This document shows positions 1-5,490 of a stretch of 7,822 bases of DNA, piece by piece. Under the pieces are notes generated by a model. That model was given only the letters and a program-made list of their open reading frames with translations, was not told the origin of the DNA and searched no databases. Where the stretch lies: assembly GCA_964554585.1 (NCBI GenBank), contig CAZKPD010000115.1:1-7822 (forward strand), written 5' to 3'. How positions within the stretch are numbered: the stretch's first letter is position 1; each line of letters starts with the position of its first letter. This DNA is from Perlabentimonas sp964554585 (GTDB lineage: Bacteria; Bacteroidota; Bacteroidia; Bacteroidales; Tenuifilaceae). The translations under genes were made by a program, and so were the position numbers.

Positions 1-1041
1 GCCACCCTCGGCATTGATGATCTGCTGCATATCGGCCAGCTCTTCTTTGGCGCGCTTAATTGCAGGAACTCTAACCTTATTCAAAAAGGTGTACACATTA
101 GCAGGTGATTCGGCCATTTGGTCACTGATAAAGAACTCGGCGTAGCTCTCGTAACCCAGAATTTGAGCCATCTGCTTGCGCAGCATCATCAGCTCCACAA
201 ACAGCTGTTTATTATCAAAATCATTATCATTATTTCCGCGTTTGCAGTAGGCTGTGTGAATCTGTTCGCGCAAATCTCTACGCTCGGAGAATTGTACAAA
301 CGGGATCCAGCTGGGTTTTGAGAGATCAAAAAGCCATTTCCCTTCATGCCCTTCACGCTTTGCTGCTTCGGCAGCACCGGAAATCACATCGGAGGGAAGT
401 CCTACCAGGTCGTCTTTGTTTTCGAGGATTAGCTTAAACCCATTATTCTCGGCCAACAGATTTTGTCCCAGTTGAAGGGTAACCATGGACATCCGTTCGT
501 TAATCTTTTTCAGCTCATTCCGTTGCTCTTCGGGAAGTGCAGCACCGTTGCGGGCAAAATCGTTGTAAATTTTCTGCACAACACGCATCTGCTCCATATC
601 CAAATCGAGCTCATCGCGCATATCATAAACCGCTTTAATCCGCGCAAACAGCTCCTGATTAAACGTAATTGCGCTGCGATGAGCCGCAAGTTTAGGAGTA
701 AGCTCACGGGCTATCTCCTGTAGGCGTGGCGTGGTATTGGCACCATTAAGGCCGCCATACACAAGCCCTATTTTACTCATCAGCTCACCCGATTGATCGT
801 AAGCCACAATGGTATTCACAAAATTGGGCTCTTCCGGATTGTTGATTATGGCATCAATCTCCGCATTATTCTGCTCCATGGCCACTTCGTAGGCGGGAAT
901 AAAATGCTCATCCTGGATTAGATGAAAGGGAGGGGTTCCAAAAGGGGTATTCCACTCGGCCAAGAGGGGGTTCTGCTCCTTTTTTTGTTGACAGCTTGCC
1001 AGCATAGTAAGGGGGATTAAGAACATGACCAATTTTTTCAT
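1..1041 (-). CDS. dcp: M3-family peptidyl-dipeptidase (Dcp-like) lipoprotein, N-terminal part
   Basis: This is the first 347 codons of a zinc metallopeptidase of family M3, cut off by the left edge of the window. Members of the Dcp/oligopeptidase A group trim dipeptides or short fragments from oligopeptides. The protein starts with a lipoprotein signal (MKKLVMFLIPLTMLASC) whose lipobox LASC places the lipidated Cys at residue 17, so a membrane-anchored envelope location is expected. After it come family-typical stretches: NPLLAEWNTPFGTPPF (25-39), the helical N-terminal domain (about 45-200) and RGNNDNDFDNKQ (268-279). The HEFGH-type zinc motif would lie in the missing C-terminal half, so catalytic competence cannot be judged. 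The usual length is about 680-720 residues, so roughly half is visible. The ATG at 1041 is chosen because the signal peptide follows immediately. No Shine-Dalgarno is seen; an A8 run lies 36-43 bp upstream. I found no convincing promoter in 1042-1170. The exact subfamily (Dcp versus another M3A) is uncertain. Confidence 0.88.
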   Translation of the reverse strand, partial: MKKLVMFLIPLTMLASCQQKKEQNPLLAEWNTPFGTPPFHLIQDEHFIPAYEVAMEQNNAEIDAIINNPEEPNFVNTIVAYDQSGELMSKIGLVYGGLNGANTTPRLQEIARELTPKLAAHRSAITFNQELFARIKAVYDMRDELDLDMEQMRVVQKIYNDFARNGAALPEEQRNELKKINERMSMVTLQLGQNLLAENNGFKLILENKDDLVGLPSDVISGAAEAAKREGHEGKWLFDLSKPSWIPFVQFSERRDLREQIHTAYCKRGNNDNDFDNKQLFVELMMLRKQMAQILGYESYAEFFISDQMAESPANVYTFLNKVRVPAIKRAKEELADMQQIINAEGG

Positions 1042-1170
1042 AAGCGTAAGTTTAAAATGTATTTTGATTTTTAGTTGTTTTTTTTGCTATCCAATAGGTA
1101 CTGTTAAATAGAATGGTTAAAGATAAGAAAGTTTAGCTTAATGGGAAGAATTATATGCCTATAACACATA

Positions 1171-1207
1171 AAAACCACCCGCCTAATGTATTATGACGGA
1201 TGGTTTT
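1171..1207 (-). terminator. Hairpin terminator after the TonB receptor gene
   Basis: The arms are 1171-1183 (AAAACCACCCGCC on the plus strand) and 1195-1207 (GACGGATGGTTTT), with an 11-nt loop. Read as minus-strand RNA, all 13 positions pair if two G-U wobbles are counted. Read as plus-strand RNA, the same two positions become C-A mismatches, so the structure is built for minus-strand transcripts. The 3' arm ends in UUUU, followed by UAUGUG. It begins 25 bp beyond the TAG stop of the receptor gene and upstream of dcp, so it should end receptor transcription and insulate dcp. Confidence 0.8.
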
Positions 1208-1232
1208 AGCGAACTACAGCAATAGTATGCTG

Positions 1233-3602
1233 CTATCTCAACCTGTTGCCAATGCGTATGCCAAAGTAAACTGCCCTGGGCTGATTGGGACCATACATAT
1301 ATCCGGGATCGCGCTCGGCTCCAATATCAAAATCGGACTGGTACGAGTTAAACAGATTCTTAGCACCCACAAACAGCTGCATGGTAGCACCGTTTATCTT
1401 TATATCGTAGCCTATTTTTAGTCCCAGGTCAAAGAATGACGGACTCAAACGAAGTTCGCCATCATCAGGATTGTCAAGGGTAGGTCCAAAGTAGGGGATT
1501 AGCATTTTCCCGGTATAAGTTCCCGTTGCATTGAGGGATAACTTTTTTATGGGTTTTACCTGAATGGCAAAGAATCCGTGGTTATCGGGTGTTCTAAAGA
1601 ACCGTTTCTCACCAAATTCTTGCTCATCTTCGTAGCGGCTTTTTTGAGCAGTAAACCCGGCATTCATTGAAAAGCTATTTCCCAAGGCCATGGTTAGCTC
1701 CAGGTTTACTCCTTGCACTTTGGCACCTCCCTCAGAGTTTATCCGTGTGTAAATAACATCGCCATTCTCATCGGGCGTACCAAACTCATTCACAAAGGGG
1801 TTTTGAAGCAGGGTATAAAACCCTTCTACCAGCATGGTAGATGAGAACTTGTTGATATTGTAGTTGTATGCGGCCGATGCCATAATGCTGTGGCTGGTTT
1901 CTTGAACTAAATCAGGATCATTACGGTGCAATACCCGTCGGGCGGTTGAGGTTTCCACATGCAGGTCTTCGTCAAAAATCTGGGGTGCTCTAAATCCCTT
2001 GGCATAGCTGGTGCGCAGCTGCATGGTGTTGTCAAAATCGTACATTAGGGTAACCCGTGGGCTAAAAATATCGCCGGAAACGCCATTGCTTGGATTAGAT
2101 TTGTCGTTCACGTTATAGTGGTCGTACCTTACCCCTGCAGTGGTTTTAAAGTTTTTGTAGGAATAGTCAACCTGTGTGAAAGCACCTGTAATGTTCTGCT
2201 GTTGGTCGGCCACCAGTATGTTGTCGGTATGTGGGACAATCAGCTCTCCATCAACAAAGGATGCATTGTCAAAATCAGGGTAGCCCAATTTTTGGTCTTT
2301 TAATGATCCTGCCTGATTCTCCAATCCAAAAGTAAACCCGGTATGGTGAATAACCATTTTATATTGGGTTCCCAACACATATGATAAGTCGTTGGTAGTA
2401 CCGTAGCTGCTAAGCGATTGGTTGGCTCCGTAGTATGAGTCCCTATCCACCTTTTGTGCGGATGCAAAAACGGAAAGGATATCCTCATCGCGGAAAAACT
2501 GATCGTAGGTTACACCCCCGGTTGTAATGGTGTGGTCAACCGCTTCGGTAATATCAGTTTCGTGCATGGGCAGTTCAAACTTGTTGCCACCTCTTCGTTC
2601 CTCACGGATATTAAAAAAGTCGACCGAAAGCTTACCTCGGTACCCAAAGCGGTGGTATGCTCTTGCGCCAATGCTGGTATTGCCAATGGCTGCCTGCTCC
2701 GAGAATCCGTCGTTGTTGGCATCAAAGGGCTTACGGTCGCGCGCAAAGCCAAAAACAGCCAATCCGGTTTTTAGGTCCGATGATACCGATGTGGCGCTGA
2801 AGGTGGCATCACGGTCAGGTTGGGTTGCGCCTGCACCGTTCATCCCAATGCCTGTGGTCATACTGTTAAAGCCAAACTCGTAAGAGTTATCAATGGGATC
2901 TTTTAGGATTAGGTTAACCGTTCCGGCCACGGCATTACTACCGTAGAGCGTTGAACCTCCACCACGAATAACCTCTACACGGTCAACCATATTGGATGGG
3001 ATAAGCTCCAACCCATAAACCCCGGCCAAACCGCTAAAAATAGGGCGGCTATTAATTAGTATCTGAGAGTAGGGCCCTTCAAGACCATTGATTCGCAGTT
3101 GAGTAAAACCGCAGTTTTGGCAGTTGTTTTCTAAGCGTAATCCGGGGATATAGTTTAGACCCTCTCCCAGAACTGCCGACTGGGTCATGGTAAAGGTCTG
3201 CGGAGTAACCGTATTGACCAGTACAGTTGATTCGCGTTTTCGAATCTCATTCCGGTCGCCCGTTACCACCACCTCATCTAACCCTATGGCATCCTCTGTC
3301 ATGGAGAAATTTAGCTCGGTAGTACTATTTCGAACAATGGTTACCGTTTTTTCCACTGGAGTATAGCCAATGGCCGAGGCCACTACGGTAAAAGTGCCTT
3401 CGGGCAGGTTAATCATACGGTAGTGCCCGGTTTCATCCGTGGAAGTTCCAATGGTGGTTCCCTTTAGGTACACATTGGCAAACGGGATGTGCTCTTTGCC
3501 GTTTAGCACGTGACCAATAAGATGAGCATCAGTTTTTTTGTGGGCAAATAGGGAGGAAGTAGATAGTAAAACTGATAGGGTTAAAATGGATATAAATCGC
3601 AT
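1233..3602 (-). CDS. TonB-dependent outer-membrane receptor with carboxypeptidase-regulatory-like N-terminus
   Basis: A complete 789-residue receptor that would import a ligand across the outer membrane using TonB-ExbBD energy. Residues 1-20 are a Sec signal peptide (cleavage expected after SLFA). Residues about 27-102 form a CarboxypepD_reg-like beta-sandwich (GTTIGTSTDETGHYR, LPEGTFTVVASAIGY). The TonB-box-like LDEVVVTG lies at 108-115. The plug spans about 120-235 (INGLEGPYSQILINSRPI, VDRVEVIRGGGSTLYGSNAVAG). The remaining residues form the beta-barrel, ending with a family-like NLFNSYQSDFD (749-759), YGPNQPR and a final strand YFGIRIG. C161 and C164 (CQNCG) are the only cysteines I see. 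The plug resembles the BtuB-like receptors that in Bacteroidetes often sit near metal-efflux genes (recalled, not searched). It is divergent from the His-rich protein and RND genes, which suggests a metal or metal-complex ligand; cobalamin or a siderophore remain possible. The ATG at 3602 precedes the signal peptide directly and has no Shine-Dalgarno. Confidence 0.93.
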   Translation of the reverse strand: MRFISILTLSVLLSTSSLFAHKKTDAHLIGHVLNGKEHIPFANVYLKGTTIGTSTDETGHYRMINLPEGTFTVVASAIGYTPVEKTVTIVRNSTTELNFSMTEDAIGLDEVVVTGDRNEIRKRESTVLVNTVTPQTFTMTQSAVLGEGLNYIPGLRLENNCQNCGFTQLRINGLEGPYSQILINSRPIFSGLAGVYGLELIPSNMVDRVEVIRGGGSTLYGSNAVAGTVNLILKDPIDNSYEFGFNSMTTGIGMNGAGATQPDRDATFSATSVSSDLKTGLAVFGFARDRKPFDANNDGFSEQAAIGNTSIGARAYHRFGYRGKLSVDFFNIREERRGGNKFELPMHETDITEAVDHTITTGGVTYDQFFRDEDILSVFASAQKVDRDSYYGANQSLSSYGTTNDLSYVLGTQYKMVIHHTGFTFGLENQAGSLKDQKLGYPDFDNASFVDGELIVPHTDNILVADQQQNITGAFTQVDYSYKNFKTTAGVRYDHYNVNDKSNPSNGVSGDIFSPRVTLMYDFDNTMQLRTSYAKGFRAPQIFDEDLHVETSTARRVLHRNDPDLVQETSHSIMASAAYNYNINKFSSTMLVEGFYTLLQNPFVNEFGTPDENGDVIYTRINSEGGAKVQGVNLELTMALGNSFSMNAGFTAQKSRYEDEQEFGEKRFFRTPDNHGFFAIQVKPIKKLSLNATGTYTGKMLIPYFGPTLDNPDDGELRLSPSFFDLGLKIGYDIKINGATMQLFVGAKNLFNSYQSDFDIGAERDPGYMYGPNQPRAVYFGIRIGNRLR

Positions 3603-3670
3603 AGAGGTATAGAGTTATATAGTTTATATTGCAACCAAAGGAGTTAATACACCATTGGAGAGTAAATGAA

Positions 3671-3700
3671 AATGGGTAGATAGCGCACTGTAATGGGTAG
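3671..3700. repeat. Direct repeat of AATGGGTAG, 21 bp apart
   Basis: AATGGGTAG occurs at 3671-3679 and again at 3692-3700. The 21-bp offset is two helical turns, so a dimeric regulator could bind both copies on one DNA face. The copies lie about 70-100 bp upstream of the receptor start codon, a usual distance for an activator site. One chance 9-mer repeat in 325 bp is not rare (about 0.2 expected by a simple estimate), so a regulatory role is only a suggestion. Confidence 0.35.
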
Positions 3701-3807
3701 GTTTGGGCATAAGCACCATTTGTACAATAGCAGCCCCATGTTTAAACCATTTACTAAAAACAGCGTCTTTCATGTGTGCAAAGTTGCTGCTGTTAATCGG
3801 TTCACAC

Positions 3808-3827
3808 AATCCCTAAAAGTAGGGATT
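3808..3827. promoter_or_regulatory. Perfect inverted repeat AATCCCTA-N4-TAGGGATT, putative operator
   Basis: Two perfectly complementary 8-bp arms (3808-3815 and 3820-3827) flank the 4-bp spacer AAAG. Neither strand has a U-run directly after it, so it is not an intrinsic terminator. It lies upstream of the plus-strand -33 box by about 50 bp and about 206 bp from the receptor start. The symmetry and location fit a binding site for a dimeric regulator. I do not recognise the motif as belonging to a known family, and no regulator gene is present in the window. Confidence 0.5.
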
Positions 3828-3877
3828 ATAAACAGGACAAGATTTTTTGTAATAAATGGTTATCAGCCCATTCGCAT

Positions 3878-3908
3878 ATTGGAAGAACAATTCATTTAGA
3901 TACCTTTG
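3878..3908 (+). promoter_or_regulatory. Bacteroidetes-type promoter for the His-rich protein and RND operon
   Basis: TACCTTTG at 3901-3908 matches the Bacteroidetes -7 consensus TAnnTTTG exactly. ATTG at 3878-3881 matches three of four bases of the -33 TTTG box, with a 19-bp spacer, which is the usual distance. Transcription would begin near 3913-3916, leaving a leader of only about 12-15 nt before the ATG at 3928. Confidence 0.72.
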
Positions 3909-3927
3909 CAAAGATTTTATTTAGGAT

Positions 3928-4302
3928 ATGTCCAACCGGCAAAAAAACATAGCGAAGTACTTACTCCCCCTGTTGTTTATAGGGTACTACGGAAGTATTA
4001 GCTTTTTTTATCACACTCACCACATTGAGAATGGGTTTATAATTGTCCATTCGCATCCATATATTCCCGGTGCCAATGGGAGTGATGTTGGGCATAGCCA
4101 TAGCGATGCCGAGTATACCATAATTCAACATCTCTCATCCTTTGTAACAACCGGCATTTTCCCGTTTCTAATGCTTGTGTTAGCCTTCATTTTGGTAAGG
4201 GAATTACATAAGCGCATTACTTCTCCCGCCCACCTGATTTTTTGCCACCAAGGGGCCAACGGGCATAGAGCACCTCCTGCTCTGCTAGCCTTCTCCCTTT
4301 AA
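3928..4302 (+). CDS. Small His-rich two-helix membrane protein, putative periplasmic metal-binding partner of the RND pump
   Basis: A 124-residue protein of no family I can name. The N-terminus is basic (R4, K6, K10). A hydrophobic helix spans about 11-28, then a polar loop to about 73, a second helix at about 74-91 and a basic RELHKR at 91-96. By the positive-inside rule both ends are cytoplasmic and the loop is periplasmic. The loop carries eight histidines (H29, H31, H32, H41, H43, H56, H58, H68) in HTHH, HSHP and HSH motifs, a pattern expected for Zn, Cu, Ni or Co binding. The tail (97-124) contains C106, H107, H113 and RAPPA. It is 75 bp upstream of the adaptor gene on the same strand and follows the best promoter in the window, so it is probably the first gene of the efflux operon. 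I recall similar small proteins beside metal-efflux genes in other Bacteroidetes, which is memory and not a search. A role in metal binding, sensing or delivery is inferred. Confidence 0.75.
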   Translation: MSNRQKNIAKYLLPLLFIGYYGSISFFYHTHHIENGFIIVHSHPYIPGANGSDVGHSHSDAEYTIIQHLSSFVTTGIFPFLMLVLAFILVRELHKRITSPAHLIFCHQGANGHRAPPALLAFSL

Positions 4303-4331
4303 CATTCAGTTTTTACTATTCTTTTTCCATA

Positions 4332-4349
4332 TACAGGCATAAGCCTGTA
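4332..4349 (+). other. Perfect hairpin between the His-rich gene and the adaptor gene
   Basis: TACAGGC (4332-4338) and GCCTGTA (4343-4349) are perfectly complementary arms around an ATAA loop. No U-run follows on the plus strand, so it is not a standard terminator. It ends 28 bp before the adaptor start codon. It could be an operator for an internal promoter, an mRNA processing or stability hairpin setting different expression of the flanking genes, or a weak attenuator. The sequence does not decide between these. Confidence 0.5.
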
Positions 4350-4377
4350 CTATGTTCAGTGCACAAAAAAATTAAAC

Positions 4378-5478
4378 ATGAAAAAATATCTTATTCCGGG
4401 CTTTGCCCTTTTGGGGCTTTGGGCCTGTAATGTTCAAAATAATCCGGAAGAGTCCGATCATATCATTGTAAACGGGAACGTGATTACCGTTAAGGAGGAT
4501 TCTCCAATACTTAAAAAGTTGGAATGCCAAAAAGTGGAAATCAAACCCTTTACCTACCATGTTGATATTCCCGGTGCAGTTAGGGCTATCCCCAACCAAT
4601 TTGCCATGGTGGCAGCTCCCTTTTCGGGACGAATCACCAAATCGTTTGCTCAGCTTGGGCAACAGGTTAAAGAGGGTGCGCCACTGTTCGAAATGATCTC
4701 TTCGGACTATTTAGAAGCCACTAAAGAGTACCTCCAATCCCGCGATGAGATGCTCCTGGCAGAGAGAAATTATCTGCGGCAGAAAGATTTGCTAGAGAAG
4801 GGTGTGGGCGCTCAAAAGGAGTTTGAGGAGGCTGAGCTGGAATACAATCACCATAAAAAAGATTTTGAACACGCCCTGGCGGCCCTATCGGTTTTTAGGG
4901 TTGATACCTCCAACCTTAAGGTTGGCAGCCCTTTGGTGGTTCGCTCACCCATTGCGGGAACCGTGGTGGAGAATAGCATTGTTATTGGGCAATACCTACA
5001 CGAAGACTCCGAACCCGTTGCCACGGTTGCCCGATTGGATAGGGTTTGGGTATCCGCGCAGGTTAGAGAGAAGCATATGCAAATGGTTGAGGGGAATAGC
5101 CAAATGGATATTACCCTAATGGCCTATCCCGACAAGAAGATTAGCGGCAAGGTTGTGCATGTGAGCCCTCTGGTAGATGAGGAAACCCGCTCCGTTGAGG
5201 TGCTGGTTGAGTGCGATAACAGCCGTGGATTTATGAATCCCGGCATGTATGCCACCGCACGATTTATGCAGACTATTCCCAATAGTGTGGTAATTCCCGT
5301 AAAAGCGGTTTTACAGAAGGATAACCAAAGTTTTGTGTTCGTTTGTACGGGCGAAAACCAGTTCACCACACGGGTAATCTCCATTATCACAGAAGATAAG
5401 CAGAGCGTTGTGATTAAAGGGGGTATTGAGGAGGGTGAGCAAATTGTGGTGAACGGTAGCTTTTACCTCTTAAACTAA
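4378..5478 (+). CDS. czcB: RND efflux periplasmic adaptor subunit (membrane fusion protein), CzcB/CusB family lipoprotein
   Basis: A complete 366-residue adaptor that would link the inner-membrane RND pump to an outer-membrane channel. The lipoprotein signal MKKYLIPGFALLGLWAC has lipobox LWAC with Cys at 17. The domain order is typical: first lipoyl half at about 79-107 (APFSGRITKSFAQLGQQVKEG), alpha-hairpin coiled coil at about 108-178, second lipoyl half at about 186-220 (VRSPIAGTVVENSIVIGQ), beta-barrel at about 222-297 (VWVSAQVREK, NPGMYATARF) and membrane-proximal domain to the end (VVIPVKAVL, GIEEGEQIVVNG). It is shorter than E. coli CusB (about 407) or CzcB (about 520). The segment between Cys17 and the core is short and has no methionines, so the N-terminal copper-binding Met cluster of CusB is absent. 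The leader is A-rich, without a Shine-Dalgarno. The pump gene starts 12 bp after the stop. The symbol denotes the family; the metal is not established. Confidence 0.93.
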   Translation: MKKYLIPGFALLGLWACNVQNNPEESDHIIVNGNVITVKEDSPILKKLECQKVEIKPFTYHVDIPGAVRAIPNQFAMVAAPFSGRITKSFAQLGQQVKEGAPLFEMISSDYLEATKEYLQSRDEMLLAERNYLRQKDLLEKGVGAQKEFEEAELEYNHHKKDFEHALAALSVFRVDTSNLKVGSPLVVRSPIAGTVVENSIVIGQYLHEDSEPVATVARLDRVWVSAQVREKHMQMVEGNSQMDITLMAYPDKKISGKVVHVSPLVDEETRSVEVLVECDNSRGFMNPGMYATARFMQTIPNSVVIPVKAVLQKDNQSFVFVCTGENQFTTRVISIITEDKQSVVIKGGIEEGEQIVVNGSFYLLN

Positions 5479-5483
5479 AGGAG
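5477..5483 (+). promoter_or_regulatory. Shine-Dalgarno AAAGGAG for the RND pump gene
   Basis: AAAGGAG overlaps the last two bases of the adaptor's TAA stop and sits 7 nt before the ATG at 5491. It is the clearest Shine-Dalgarno in the window, where the other genes have A/T-rich leaders. It supports that start and suggests that adaptor and pump translation are coupled. Confidence 0.65.
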
Positions 5484-5490
5484 TGCCAAC

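Larger units (their letters stand above)
3603..3927. promoter_or_regulatory. Divergent intergenic control region
   Basis: These 325 bp separate the minus-strand receptor from the plus-strand His-rich protein and RND genes and must drive both units. I see a 9-bp direct repeat (3671-3700), a perfect inverted repeat (3808-3827) and a plus-strand promoter (3878-3908). For the receptor I found no good TAnnTTTG element on the minus strand. A TTTG at 3639-3636 could be a -33 box, but the DNA about 19 bp further on (AACTCTAT) does not match the -7 consensus. The short open frames here lack protein-like composition, so I call no gene. Confidence 0.6.

Noticed and set aside
1101..1130. TATCTTTA on the minus strand as a -7 box for the dcp gene
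   Set aside because: It has one mismatch to TAnnTTTG and no TTTG about 19 bp upstream, so I do not call a promoter there.
2454..2883. Plus-strand open frames of 106 and 118 residues within the TonB receptor gene
   Set aside because: Both are antisense to the strongly supported receptor barrel sequence and show no domain features.
3698..3705. TAGGTTTG, an exact plus-strand match to the Bacteroidetes -7 box
   Set aside because: There is no TTTG-like -33 box at the right distance upstream and no credible gene close downstream. The match at 3901-3908 is better in both respects.
3624..3809. 61-residue minus-strand open frame upstream of the TonB receptor
   Set aside because: It begins at TTG inside the palindrome, has no ribosome site or recognisable motif, and falls in the control region. 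The plus-strand frame at 3693-3899 was rejected for the same lack of protein character.
4802..5119. 105-residue plus-strand open frame overlapping the adaptor gene
   Set aside because: It is an alternative frame of the adaptor coding sequence, is rich in Trp and Arg, has no plausible domain, and is a shadow.
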